Assembly (NCBI RefSeq): GCF_947488185.1
Contig: NZ_CANKYM010000005.1
Location: forward strand, 310,001 to 374,000
Source of the DNA: an uncultured Roseobacter sp.
GTDB lineage: Bacteria; Pseudomonadota; Alphaproteobacteria; Rhodobacterales; Rhodobacteraceae
Direction: 5' to 3'
DNA length: 64,000 nucleotides
In this document: positions 8,144 through 16,438 of the stretch, in pieces
How the letters are laid out: the number at the start of each line of letters is the position of its first letter
Numbering within the stretch: position 1 is the first letter of the stretch
Translations under genes and position numbers: made by a program
Notes under the pieces: model-generated
Told to the model about the DNA's origin: nothing
The model's input: only the letters and a program-made list of their open reading frames with translations
The model's database searches: none

Positions 8144-8597
8144 ATTTTTAGATGCAATTAGTATCATTTGTTTTAAATATTTCATAGGCGGACTGTCTTT
8201 CCACCAAAGCATAAAAATTCTTTGTAACCCTACCAACTCATTGAAAATGAATAGGTTTCGATCTCACCTCGGTTGTATGATGGACCATCAACTGCGCAAT
8301 ACAGGCCTCGAAAATCGGTCTGACTATCATGCCCCAGCGTTGGTTAAACTGACTGCAAAGAGCGGCAAGTATGACGTGTGCGTACCCTGCCCGCACCGTT
8401 GCAAACCGGCTCTATGAAGCAGGTGAAGCGTTCCACCGGCACCACCAACAAGCGAGCTGCAAAAAGGAAGCTCAATGGCATTACCAACAAGATGTATGCC
8501 AGATCTGATGAGAAGCTATCAAAGCTTCATCGGCAATTCCGTCAGGATGTCGATCCACCGCTGTATCCAGATACGATTGGCGATTTCACCCAAACCT
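8144..8597. other. AT-rich junction between island remnant and T2SS operon
   Basis: The part 8144-8300 is visibly AT-rich and non-coding. On the plus strand, 8371-8508 is a 45-codon ORF (ATG start, contains ANRLYEAGEAFHRHHQQ) of unknown status. On the minus strand the frame just downstream of the DUF4198 stop (to 8519) reads GEIANRIWIQRWIDILTEL in a shifted frame and may be a remnant of a lost downstream gene. No copy of the tRNA-Ser 3' end was found here by eye. Confidence 0.35.
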
Positions 8598-9401
8598 TCA
8601 CGGCCGATCCCCTTCGCTCTTCTTCACAGCAGCTCTTGGCTCAGGAGTTTGCAGAAGGAGAGAAACCCAGCCACTCGTCAGGTCACTGCCTGATCCGGCC
8701 AGTTCGACGAAAACGGCGTTTAGCAAACACATCGCGTCCGGCGGCAGATCAGGAAAAATGTGTCCATCGCTCTGCGTCCTTGTGTCTTGTCGGATGACAG
8801 CATGGTTGTCGCTCTGCGTCTTGCAGTAAATCTGTACCTGCTGTTCTCCTGCGGTACCGTCATTGTCGAACAGTACGAAGCCATCCTCCAGGGCGACCCA
8901 TTCCCGCCCCGTGCTCACCCGGGTATCTCTGCCTTCTACCTGACCAAAGTGAACGAGAACCTTTGAAGATCGCGTATAGCTTTCCGTGATCTGCGTGCGC
9001 GGAAGACTTTGCGCCGCGACGGACATCAGCAGTTCTTCTTGCCCGACCGACTTGAGGAACCGCTGCAGTTCTGTCTGATCACGGTAGGTGAGTGACTGTT
9101 CGAACGAAGACACTGTCAGGCTGTGCAGGCCGGTCCCATAGGCGGGCAGGCCGTTGAATTCTGCGCGTGATGGCAGGGAGCTCAACTCGACCTTCCGTTC
9201 GGGGCCGGACCACAGTGTAGACCGATACGCACGGGGGTCGAACAGAAAGGGCCGCCCCTCCAGGTCCTCTCCGATGCGCACAATGATCGACACCGACGCC
9301 CCCGTCTCCAGCACAAACGCGTCGGGCTGCAACCAGAACTCATGCGCCATAACGCTGGCCGGGGCCAGACCGACCAGCGCCAGCAGAAGCTTTCTAAACA
9401 T
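8598..9401 (-). CDS. Exported DUF4198-family protein
   Basis: A 267-residue protein with a signal peptide ending ASVMA, after which the mature part begins HEFWLQP. A histidine right at the mature N-terminus is typical of DUF4198/NikM-like periplasmic proteins, which are often linked to metal binding. No further metal site is obvious. It overlaps the anti-sigma gene by 8 bases and is the last gene of the gspG-H-I-C-D-sigma-anti-sigma operon, so it should be co-expressed with the T2SS. A role in envelope metal handling is inference. Confidence 0.8.
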   Translation of the reverse strand: MFRKLLLALVGLAPASVMAHEFWLQPDAFVLETGASVSIIVRIGEDLEGRPFLFDPRAYRSTLWSGPERKVELSSLPSRAEFNGLPAYGTGLHSLTVSSFEQSLTYRDQTELQRFLKSVGQEELLMSVAAQSLPRTQITESYTRSSKVLVHFGQVEGRDTRVSTGREWVALEDGFVLFDNDGTAGEQQVQIYCKTQSDNHAVIRQDTRTQSDGHIFPDLPPDAMCLLNAVFVELAGSGSDLTSGWVSLLLQTPEPRAAVKKSEGDRP

Positions 9402-10053
9402 CGCTCAGCACCCCCGCCGACAGGACCGGGCCGGTGGGCGCCCCGGTGGGTGACCCGCCCAGCGGCTCAAGACTGACCGCCAGCGTCGTTCCGGGTTGCA
9501 ATTGCAGGCCGGTGGATATCGCAAAATCCTCCGATGCAATAAGCAGCCCGAGCGACATGGGCACACCGGCCTCGCCAATCGCCCAAAGCTCCAGCGCCCG
9601 GTCAGGGATGTCGACGGCTTCGAGCGTCGAGACCATCAGCACGCCGGTATCGCGATTGTACGTCGCAGCAAAGCGGTACCCCATCTCCACCGGATCCAAC
9701 TGGGCCACAAGCTTCGGCTGCGTTTGCAGGGTCTGCAGACCAAGCACCAGCACAACCGCTGCCAGCGCCGCCGTGATTACGGCCCACCTGATGCGCAGCG
9801 CCGACCACCAGTTCCCGCGCGCCACGGGCGACGCGAACAGCCGCTGATCGATGGCATCCTTTACTGCCGGTGGCGGCGCGCTGTCTGCATAATCGGCGTT
9901 GAAGGGGGCTAGCCGATCTGTCCAGTCATTAACATGCGCGGCCAACGCCGTATCGGTTTGCAGACGCGTTTCGAACTCCTTGCGATCCGCCAATGGCATC
10001 AGACCGATAATGTATTCAGCGGCCTGGATATCGTCATCCTCCCGATCCGTCAC
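9394..10053 (-). CDS. Membrane anti-sigma factor (RskA-like)
   Basis: A 219-residue protein. The cytoplasmic N-terminal part (AAEYIIGLMPLADRKEFETRLQTD) matches the zinc-free anti-sigma domain of RskA-type proteins. One membrane segment follows near residue 100 (WAVITAALAAVVLVLGLQTL). The periplasmic C-terminal RskA domain includes LELWAIGEAGVPMSLGLL and ends in a proline/glycine-rich tail. The start GTG at 10053 is chosen because it overlaps the sigma-factor stop as GTGA; an upstream in-frame GTG/ATG extension would run into sigma coding sequence. It should hold the adjacent ECF sigma at the membrane until an envelope signal triggers proteolysis. Confidence 0.88.
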   Translation of the reverse strand: MTDREDDDIQAAEYIIGLMPLADRKEFETRLQTDTALAAHVNDWTDRLAPFNADYADSAPPPAVKDAIDQRLFASPVARGNWWSALRIRWAVITAALAAVVLVLGLQTLQTQPKLVAQLDPVEMGYRFAATYNRDTGVLMVSTLEAVDIPDRALELWAIGEAGVPMSLGLLIASEDFAISTGLQLQPGTTLAVSLEPLGGSPTGAPTGPVLSAGVLSDV

Positions 10054-10649
10054 AACGAGCTCTCCTTCAGACAGTCCCGCAAGACTTGGAGGCTGCGGCG
10101 CAACCATGTCCGCACCGTGTTGATCGGTATCTGAAACCGGTCCGCCAGATCCTGGTAACTATACCCCTCCATGTAGGCCGATCTGACAGCCTCCGCCTTG
10201 CGCGCGCTGAGTTTGTCCAGGCAGTTGTCCAGTTGGGTACGTTGCTGAGATTGCGCTGTCGCCGCTTCCGGCCCGGGTGCCGGGTCGGCCACATCGGTCG
10301 CATCGGTGATCGGCACCGCTGGCGCTTTGCGTTGCCGCAGCCGATCGATACACAGGTTACGGGCGATGGCAATCAGCCATGACATCGGATGCGCATGACC
10401 TGGCCGGAATCGGGCCGCCTTTTGCCAAATGCGCACGTAGACGTCCTGTGTGGCGTCTTCGGCCTCGGTAGGGTCGCGCAGCATCCGCAGCGCCACACCA
10501 AAAAGCTTGCGGGATGTGGCCAGATAGAGCCGGTCAAAGGCACCTCGATCCCGTAGGGCAACCCGGCAAATCAGGTCGGACAATTCAACCTCGCCGTCCA
10601 TTGGAGGATGGGGCGCAGGTGCGTCCCGTGCTGTCGTCAGGTTGCTCAT
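10050..10649 (-). CDS. ECF-type RNA polymerase sigma factor (RskA-linked)
   Basis: A 199-residue group-IV sigma-70 protein. Region 2 (LFGVALRMLRDPTEAEDATQ through MSWLIAIARNLCIDRLR) binds the -10 element and core polymerase. Region 4 (SAYMEGYSYQDLADRFQIP followed by NTVRTWLRRSLQVLRDCL) is the -35-reading helix-turn-helix. The ATG at 10649 shares a base with the gspD stop (TGATG), so the sigma factor is translationally coupled to the secretin. Its stop overlaps the anti-sigma start. A sigma/anti-sigma pair embedded in a T2SS operon suggests that secretion genes and sigma activity monitor one another. Confidence 0.95.
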   Translation of the reverse strand: MSNLTTARDAPAPHPPMDGEVELSDLICRVALRDRGAFDRLYLATSRKLFGVALRMLRDPTEAEDATQDVYVRIWQKAARFRPGHAHPMSWLIAIARNLCIDRLRQRKAPAVPITDATDVADPAPGPEAATAQSQQRTQLDNCLDKLSARKAEAVRSAYMEGYSYQDLADRFQIPINTVRTWLRRSLQVLRDCLKESSL

Positions 10650-12556
10650 CAATACAGTCCCCCAATTTCAAGTCGTACAGGCGCGCGACGGTCACGGCCC
10701 TGCGGGGTTTGCGCGGCGCGCGCCCGGCTGAGCGCTTTCAATCGCGTATCATACGTTTCTCGGATGTCCGGTGCAGATCGCAGGATGGTGGGCTTCAGGA
10801 ACACGAAAAGCGTGCGCCGATTGCTGGTCGTGCTGCGGGATTTGAAAAGGTTGCCGAGCAGCGGAATGTCCCCTGCCCCGGGCACTTTCTGCAGGCTTTC
10901 CAGATCGTCCCGCGTAATCAAGCCGCCAAGGACAATCGTGGCCCCGTCATCAGCCAGAACACTCGTTTCAATGGAACGGCGGTTGGTGATCAGGTCCGCA
11001 GCACCCTCCAGGTTCGCGTTTACCAACGACGATACCTCCTGGCTGATGTCCAGGCGCACCACGTCGCCAGCATTCACGCGCGGCAGCACGTTCATCGTGA
11101 TGCCAACGTCACGCCGCTCGATGGTGGTGAAGGGCTGCACCGTGTTGCCGTCGGTGGCGAAGGATCCGGTGCGGAACGGCACGTTCTGACCGACAACGAT
11201 GGAGGCGGCCTGGTTGTCCAAGGTCGTCAGAGACGGGGTCGACAACAGGTTGGCCTTGCTGGTCTGGTTCAGCGCTTGCAACAGCAGACCAAAACTGTCG
11301 TTCCCGATGCTGAAGGTCCCGCCCGGAGGCGCCAAACTGGCATTGGGCACACCGATGGCCGAGAGGACCGAGCCGAGCGAGACCCCGCCATTGCTGAAGG
11401 AGGTCGCAGCCAGCCCGCCGGGCGGGGCAAGATCGCCAAAACCCAACTGCGCGCTCAGGCGTTGGGCAACATCGCCCGACACTTCCACGATGGCCGCTTC
11501 GATCAGCACCTGAGCACGGCGTTGATCGAGCTGACCGACAAGGGCCGCCACTTCGCGCACCTGGGCGGCAGTCCCCCGCACCACCACCGCATTCAGTTCG
11601 GTCGAAGGCTGCACGGAAATCTCGGGTGCATCCCCCTCCGCAGCCGTGCTTTGCAGGCCGGTCGAATCGAGGCTGTCAGCCACCGGGTTGGTGAGCCCGG
11701 CCGACCCCGACAAGGTCGCACGGACCAACTCGGCCACCTGCGTGGCTTCGCCGAACTTCAGCCGGATCACCTGGGTGTTCAGCGCCACCTGCGGGTTTTC
11801 CTCCGGCGGCAGGTCCATCGACTGTGCCAGCGCTTCGATTTCCTCAAGGTCCCTGGCCGTGCCGCGCACAACCAGCGTGTTCGAGCCCGGATCGACGGAC
11901 AGGCGCGCGCCATTCGGGTCAGGGCCCAACACCTCGACGATTGCCGCGCCGATGACAGCAGCTTGCGTATGCTTGAACCGCAGAACGCGGGACTGGCGCG
12001 TGTCTTCCTGATCGAGATCGGCGGCCAGTTGCATGATCCGCGCAGTGCTCTCAAAGGTGTCGGTGATCACCAGCGCATTGGGGTCGTCCAGCGCTTCGAT
12101 CGATCCGGAGGCGGCCACCAGCGGGCGCAGCACGCGCACAGCCTCTGCGGCGGGCACCCGGTCGAGCGGCACAAGGCGGGTCACGAAGTCCTGACTTCCG
12201 GGTTTCTGGGCGCCGCTGACCCGCGCCGCCGTGCGTGCGGCCTCCAGTGGCAGCACCTGCCAGACCGCGCCGCTCTGCACCGCTTGAAAGCCGCGGACCC
12301 TCAGGATCGACTGAAAGAGCTCCCACGCGCCTTCCGCATCCAGTGGTTCGGCAGAAACCACGGTGATCTCACCGCGCAGGTCCGGGTGAACGACAAGGGT
12401 GCGCCCGCTTATGTCGGCCACCTGTTCAGCGAGCACCGTCACATCTGTATCGCGCAGATTGATCACGAAGGTCTCTGATGTCTCCTGCGCGGTCAACGGG
12501 GCAGCGATAAGCAGCACGCAGAGCAAAACGGAAGTGAAACGCAGCATGACCCTCAC
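10649..12556 (-). CDS. gspD: Type II secretion system secretin GspD
   Basis: Outer-membrane secretin, 635 residues, forming the exit pore of the T2SS. Signal peptide (LLCVLLIAAPLTAQ), then an N0 domain (TFVINLRDTDVTVLAEQVAD), three N-type repeats with VVRGTA-like strands, and the C-terminal secretin core ending in the family signature (TNRRSIETSVLADDGATIVL, VPGAGDIPLLGNLFK). Only about 50 residues follow the core, so no long pilotin-binding S domain is evident. The GTG at 12556 overlaps the gspC stop as GTGA; an ATG at 12547 is an equally good start. Followed with overlap by the ECF sigma gene. Confidence 0.97.
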   Translation of the reverse strand: MRVMLRFTSVLLCVLLIAAPLTAQETSETFVINLRDTDVTVLAEQVADISGRTLVVHPDLRGEITVVSAEPLDAEGAWELFQSILRVRGFQAVQSGAVWQVLPLEAARTAARVSGAQKPGSQDFVTRLVPLDRVPAAEAVRVLRPLVAASGSIEALDDPNALVITDTFESTARIMQLAADLDQEDTRQSRVLRFKHTQAAVIGAAIVEVLGPDPNGARLSVDPGSNTLVVRGTARDLEEIEALAQSMDLPPEENPQVALNTQVIRLKFGEATQVAELVRATLSGSAGLTNPVADSLDSTGLQSTAAEGDAPEISVQPSTELNAVVVRGTAAQVREVAALVGQLDQRRAQVLIEAAIVEVSGDVAQRLSAQLGFGDLAPPGGLAATSFSNGGVSLGSVLSAIGVPNASLAPPGGTFSIGNDSFGLLLQALNQTSKANLLSTPSLTTLDNQAASIVVGQNVPFRTGSFATDGNTVQPFTTIERRDVGITMNVLPRVNAGDVVRLDISQEVSSLVNANLEGAADLITNRRSIETSVLADDGATIVLGGLITRDDLESLQKVPGAGDIPLLGNLFKSRSTTSNRRTLFVFLKPTILRSAPDIRETYDTRLKALSRARAAQTPQGRDRRAPVRLEIGGLY

Positions 12557-13422
12557 CGCAGCGGAAAGGAAAAGGTGAGAGTTTTGTTGCCCCTTTGCAC
12601 CTCAAGGCGGGCGTGACCGGAGGCGGCGATCTGGTCATAAGCACCACGATCCTCATCCGGGTTCCCAACGGCACGCCCATTGACGCTGCGCACCAGATCA
12701 CCCGCCTGAAGACCGGCAAGGCGCACGCCGCGATTGTGCGTCTGGGCAATTCTGTACCCATCGTCAGCGGGCTCCAGGCCGATGGTTTCCAGAACGGCCT
12801 GCGGGTTCTTGCGGATCTTGCGGCGCCAGTAGCTGATGTAGTCTTCGGTCGTTTGCGGCGCGCCCGCGCGCTGGTTTCTGTCGGCGATCACGACGGCGCT
12901 GCGCAGCTGATCGTTAAGCGCGCCGGTTTCCTTGACGTTGGCGGCGGATGCCGCGAGCTCGGTTTCTGCCGCCTGATCGAAGTATAGGGTAATGGTGCCA
13001 TCCGGCGCTGCGATAACCACGTGATCCGCGGCAATGCTTAGCAGGCGCAAGTCGGCGGAAATCAAGTCTCCCATGCCGTAGAACGCCTGATCCTCCGATA
13101 TCGCAATCAGCGCTGAGGAGTTGCCGCCATCCGGCGCAGAAAAGACCCCTTTGAGCGCCATGTCCGGGTGCCCCTCCGTCGAAGATCCAGCGATCTCCGG
13201 CCCGCTTGCAACCGCGCGCCCGAAGGGAGCAAGCGCTAAAACGGCGGTCAGGTCCGTGTCCTGAAGCTCCATGGCCAAGGGCGCCGCTTGTCTCTGCGCC
13301 GGTTGCTCAAGAACGACGATCCCCAGTGTGTGCCTTGCAACCGGTGGTGCAGCGACCACGAGCGAGGCAACAGCCGAGAGCAACAGGCCCCATTGCCCGA
13401 CTGTCCAAAAATCGACCCTCAT
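12553..13422 (-). CDS. gspC: Type II secretion protein GspC with PDZ-like domain
   Basis: A 289-residue bitopic inner-membrane protein. It has a short cytoplasmic N-terminus, one membrane helix (GLLLSAVASLVVAAP), and a homology-region domain (LKGVFSAPDGGNSSALIAIS) that contacts the secretin N0 domain. The C-terminal PDZ-like domain (GYRIAQTHNRGVRLAGLQAGDLVRSVNG) is the part of GspC involved in substrate recruitment. Start and stop both overlap neighbours (gspI and gspD), so the whole minus operon is translationally coupled. Confidence 0.93.
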   Translation of the reverse strand: MRVDFWTVGQWGLLLSAVASLVVAAPPVARHTLGIVVLEQPAQRQAAPLAMELQDTDLTAVLALAPFGRAVASGPEIAGSSTEGHPDMALKGVFSAPDGGNSSALIAISEDQAFYGMGDLISADLRLLSIAADHVVIAAPDGTITLYFDQAAETELAASAANVKETGALNDQLRSAVVIADRNQRAGAPQTTEDYISYWRRKIRKNPQAVLETIGLEPADDGYRIAQTHNRGVRLAGLQAGDLVRSVNGRAVGNPDEDRGAYDQIAASGHARLEVQRGNKTLTFSFPLR

Positions 13423-13793
13423 GATCCGCCCGCTGTCCGTGTCTCGATGAAACCCGTCAGCAGCGCGCTGGCAGCCTCCGCATGTGGGCCTTGCGGGTTG
13501 ACCCTAATATCGACACGGGCGAGATCGGGATCGGAGGTAGCCTGCCGCTCCGTGGTGATGTGCCAGAGATGGCCGAGCGCCTCGACGTCGGACGGCAGGT
13601 CCGGAACGCCCAGCTCCAATTCCACAAGACGGTTTTCCGCGACCCACAGCGCCGTTTTGCGGTCCGCGATCATACCGATGCGCGTTACATGAGACTGCGT
13701 GGCCGCCAGCAAAAAAACGGCTGCGGTCGACAGGACACCCAGAGCCACAAGCGATTCAATGAGAGTAAATCCCGCGTCCTGAACCCTGTGCAT
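13419..13793 (-). CDS. gspI: Minor pseudopilin GspI
   Basis: A 124-residue type IV prepilin-like protein. The leader is cut before F in DAG/FTLIESLVALGVLSTAA, with the essential Glu at position +5. The C-terminal part matches the GspI/T2SSI domain (ENRLVELELGVPD). With GspJ and GspK it forms the tip of the pseudopilus. It starts 5 bases after the gspH stop and overlaps gspC (ATGA). Processing would require the GspO peptidase encoded at 23.7 kb. Confidence 0.9.
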   Translation of the reverse strand: MHRVQDAGFTLIESLVALGVLSTAAVFLLAATQSHVTRIGMIADRKTALWVAENRLVELELGVPDLPSDVEALGHLWHITTERQATSDPDLARVDIRVNPQGPHAEAASALLTGFIETRTAGGS

Positions 13794-13798
13794 CCTGT

Positions 13799-14275
13799 CT
13801 AGCCTCCGCCTGCTGGGGCAATCCGCGCCGTGACCCCGTCAAAGATCACGTCACGCGCGGACGCCCCATGCCCCAATGTTGCGCGCCACGGCCTGTTGTC
13901 GTCTGGGACAAGGGTCCGTGACACGCGAAAGACCACACCATCGTGGTCCTGCATCGAGATACGCAGGTTGGACGGGAAAAGTTTCACCTCTTGCAGAGCG
14001 GGATCAGGATGCGGCCGCCAGCCCCCCTCTGAGGACAGTAAAACCGAATAGCCTTGCGGATCGGCCTTGAGGCCGAACGCCAGCTGATGATCGAGCGCAT
14101 AGCGCACCGCGCGGTCGAGATCGGCCGTCAGTTTAAGGGCGCTCAACTCCGCCTGATCGCCCGAGGGACGGTTTGACAGGCCAAGTGCCACCGCCCCCGA
14201 CAGCACGCCAATCAGAACAAGCACGACCAGCATCTCCACCAGCGTGACACCGGCCGTGCCGGACCTGCGGGTCAT
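13799..14275 (-). CDS. gspH: Minor pseudopilin GspH
   Basis: A 158-residue prepilin with cleavage motif TAG/VTLVEMLVVLVLIGVLSG and a GspH-type beta-rich C-terminal domain (GYSVLLSSEGGWRPHPD). An open frame extends 48 codons further upstream, but the ATG at 14275 overlaps the gspG stop and fits the leader length. A copy of the ECF-like promoter motif is embedded at 13960-13986, reading towards gspI (listed separately). Confidence 0.88.
   Translation of the reverse strand: MTRRSGTAGVTLVEMLVVLVLIGVLSGAVALGLSNRPSGDQAELSALKLTADLDRAVRYALDHQLAFGLKADPQGYSVLLSSEGGWRPHPDPALQEVKLFPSNLRISMQDHDGVVFRVSRTLVPDDNRPWRATLGHGASARDVIFDGVTARIAPAGGG
13960..13986 (-). promoter_or_regulatory. Possible internal ECF-type promoter inside gspH
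   Basis: On the minus strand TGAAAC, 17 bases, then CGTA, identical in layout to the four intergenic copies elsewhere in the window. It would drive gspI-C-D, the ECF sigma, the anti-sigma and the DUF4198 gene. Because it lies in coding sequence it may be a chance match. Confidence 0.3.
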
Positions 14276-14745
14276 TGCGATTGAAGCCCTGCCTGTCGAC
14301 CACCCAGCGGGATGTCGGTTGCCGCACCATCGCCGCCCGGCACACCATCCGACCCCAGCGATACCAAGTCGAAGGCGCCACTGGCACCGGGCGAGCGGTA
14401 CACATAGGCATTGCCCCAAGGGTCCTGCGGCAGTGCGGTCAGATAGCCGCCCTGCGCCCAGTTGCGGGGTACCGGCGGGCTGACCGGCTGGTCAACAAGC
14501 GCCGCAAGGCCCTGCACCGTGGTAGGATAGCTTCGGTTGTCGAGGCGATAGAGCTCCAGCGCGCTTGCGATAGATCGCAAATCGGTCTCTGCGACACTGG
14601 TCCGGGCCTCATCCGGGCGGCCGATGACATTTGGTACGATGATCGCCGCGACGACTGAAATCATCACCAGAACCACCATCATTTCAATCAAAGTGACACC
14701 TGCATCGCGGGGTCGACGCGCGCGTTTCAAAGCGTAATGAGTCAT
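14272..14745 (-). CDS. gspG: Major pseudopilin GspG
   Basis: A 157-residue major pseudopilin, the main subunit of the T2SS piston. Its prepilin site is DAG/VTLIEMMVVLVMISVVAA with Glu+5. The GspG domain contains the conserved loop NRSYPTTVQGLAALVDQPV and the calcium-site end (PWGNAYVYRSPG, DLVSLGSDGVPGGDGAATDI). The ATG at 14745 has a good ribosome-binding site (GGAAAAGG); a longer frame upstream lacks one. First gene of the minus-strand gsp operon, divergent from gspL. Confidence 0.95.
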   Translation of the reverse strand: MTHYALKRARRPRDAGVTLIEMMVVLVMISVVAAIIVPNVIGRPDEARTSVAETDLRSIASALELYRLDNRSYPTTVQGLAALVDQPVSPPVPRNWAQGGYLTALPQDPWGNAYVYRSPGASGAFDLVSLGSDGVPGGDGAATDIPLGGRQAGLQSQ

Positions 14746-14771
14746 GAAACCTTTTCCTTCCGAGTCTCGTA
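14745..14771 (+). promoter_or_regulatory. ECF-type promoter motif upstream of gspL
   Basis: TGAAAC (14745-14750), 17 bases, CGTA (14768-14771), reading towards gspL and ending 60 bases before its likely start. The layout matches classic ECF promoters (TGAAAC / CGTA or CGTC, as for Bacillus sigma-W and sigma-M) and three other intergenic sites in this window. Its -35 box overlaps the gspG start codon region. Confidence 0.6.
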
Positions 14772-14831
14772 ATCCTGAGTACATAGGCATAAAAAATTGT
14801 GCTGAAAAGAGTTTTTATTGTGGAAAAACAA

Positions 14832-16001
14832 ATGTTTACACAATACGATGGTGGCTGCGCCCAACCCACGGAAGAAGGTGGAAAATCCGGAGCTCACGCT
14901 CTGGTGACCTGCCCGCAACCGGCATTTGCGCCGCCGATCTGCAGGCCGCTCGCGCGGCGGCTGATAGAGGCGGCGCGCGCGGCAAGCTTACCTGACCCCA
15001 TCATCCTCCCAACGGCAAAGGTAACGCTTTTTTCGGTGCCGCTGCCCCTGAAAACCCATCGCCAGCGCGTCAAGGCGCTGGCTTACGCGTTGGAGGGACA
15101 GCTGAGCGACAACGCTCACGCCCCAACCCCGGCTCTCGGGCCACGGCTTGGGCCCGACCACTATTTGGTCGCTGTCTGTGATGATGCCACCCTCGCCGCC
15201 GCGCTGGAAGAGGACGACCGGCCAGGCATCGCTGTGCCCGACGTGCTTGGCATGCCCCGCCCCCGGTCGGACACTCCCGCATGGTATCTCTGGCAAGACG
15301 CTGGGGCTATCTACGTGCGCGCCTCCGACGGCACCGGATTTCTATGTCGCAGTGCGGAACTTCCAGCGTTCTGGGCACTGGCGGGCAAACCCACACTCAC
15401 ATCACTCAATGGGCCGGTCGCAGGAGGCCTTCCGATCTATGACATAGCGGGCCCGGTACCCCCGTTTGACGTCGAAGATCTGCAGCTTGACCTGCGCCAT
15501 GGGGCGTTCAGGCATCGCAAACGGATGCCGCGGCGCTTCGTGCAGTGCGCTCTCGCCGCGGCACTGGTGGCGGCGGGTGGCCACATGTCACTTCTGGCGG
15601 CAGACGTGCGGGCGCTGTCACGGATCGCCGACGATCACATGGCCCGCGCCAGCGCAGAACTCACCGCGCGGCTGCCTGACCTTACCGCAGATCAGCCTCT
15701 GCAGCTGATCGAAGCCCGTGTGGCCAGCGCCTCCACCCCCGTACAACAGGACCCGTTCATGACCCTCCTCTCTCATGTATCTCAAGCCCTGCAGGCCGAG
15801 GCCCCGCAAATCACCTTTCGCGAGCTGCGCTATGGCGCGCGAGACGGGGTGATGACCCTGCTCATTCAAGGCAATGATTTCGGCCCGCTGCAACGCGCCG
15901 AAGCCGCGCTTGCAAATGCGGGCCTGCGCGTCACCAGCGGGACGGCCAACACCACCGAGGCCGGCGCGGAAGTTCTTCTACAGGTCAGGAGCGGTCCGTG
16001 A
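14832..16001 (+). CDS. gspL: Type II secretion protein GspL
   Basis: Inner-membrane platform protein, about 389 residues. The cytoplasmic actin-like N-terminal half that docks GspE is poorly conserved. A membrane helix lies near residue 245 (FVQCALAAALVAAGGHMSLLA), and the periplasmic ferredoxin-like domain (FRELRYGARDGVMTLLIQGN) pairs with GspM. I chose the ATG at 14832, preceded by GTGGAAAAA; a GTG at 14799 in frame is an alternative. The stop overlaps gspM. First gene of the plus-strand gsp operon. Confidence 0.88.
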   Translation: MFTQYDGGCAQPTEEGGKSGAHALVTCPQPAFAPPICRPLARRLIEAARAASLPDPIILPTAKVTLFSVPLPLKTHRQRVKALAYALEGQLSDNAHAPTPALGPRLGPDHYLVAVCDDATLAAALEEDDRPGIAVPDVLGMPRPRSDTPAWYLWQDAGAIYVRASDGTGFLCRSAELPAFWALAGKPTLTSLNGPVAGGLPIYDIAGPVPPFDVEDLQLDLRHGAFRHRKRMPRRFVQCALAAALVAAGGHMSLLAADVRALSRIADDHMARASAELTARLPDLTADQPLQLIEARVASASTPVQQDPFMTLLSHVSQALQAEAPQITFRELRYGARDGVMTLLIQGNDFGPLQRAEAALANAGLRVTSGTANTTEAGAEVLLQVRSGP

Positions 16002-16438
16002 TCCGCCGCCTCACGGACCGCGAGCGCCGACTGCTCCTGCTCTGCGGTGCTGCGATGGGTGCCTGGTTTGTGACTGCGCTGGCAATCCTGCCGCTCGCGC
16101 AGGACAGGGCCGATAGCCGGGCACGAATTCACAAGGCCGATGCAATCGCAGAACTACTTGCAACCACCACCACGCTGACACAAGCGCCCGCCACGGCCCG
16201 ACCCCTGGCCAGCGTGCTGACCCGGCGGGCGGAGGCTGCAAACATTTCAATCCGTCGTCTGGACCCGTCGCAGGGGGCGATCTCGGTCACACTCGATGAA
16301 ACCCCCTATCCTTCTGTAATTGACTGGCTGGCAGTTCTGACGGGCGACGACGGGCTGCGCGTTGCCTCGCTCGAGGTGGGGCGCCTCACGGCGCCGGGCA
16401 TGGTCTCAGCGCGGATCGTGTTGGAGCCAGGCCGATGA
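15998..16438 (+). CDS. gspM: Type II secretion protein GspM
   Basis: A 146-residue bitopic protein: a short cytoplasmic tail (IRRLTDRERRLLLLCGAAM), one membrane segment up to residue 34, then a periplasmic ferredoxin-like domain (SVLTRRAEAANISIRRLDPS). It stabilises GspL in the inner-membrane platform. The start is GTG, overlapping the gspL stop as GTGA, and the stop overlaps gspE as ATGA. No gspN gene is present in the cluster. Confidence 0.85.
   Translation: MIRRLTDRERRLLLLCGAAMGAWFVTALAILPLAQDRADSRARIHKADAIAELLATTTTLTQAPATARPLASVLTRRAEAANISIRRLDPSQGAISVTLDETPYPSVIDWLAVLTGDDGLRVASLEVGRLTAPGMVSARIVLEPGR

Noticed and set aside
6841..8597. Second attachment site (repeat of the tRNA-Ser 3' end) downstream of the integrase remnant
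   Set aside because: No copy of the T-arm/acceptor sequence was found by eye in this interval, so no attR is claimed.
10514..12478. A 654-codon open frame on the plus strand across gspD
   Set aside because: It is antisense to gspD, whose secretin motifs are unmistakable. Its composition (rich in Arg, Gln, His) is what a GC-rich gene gives when read backwards.
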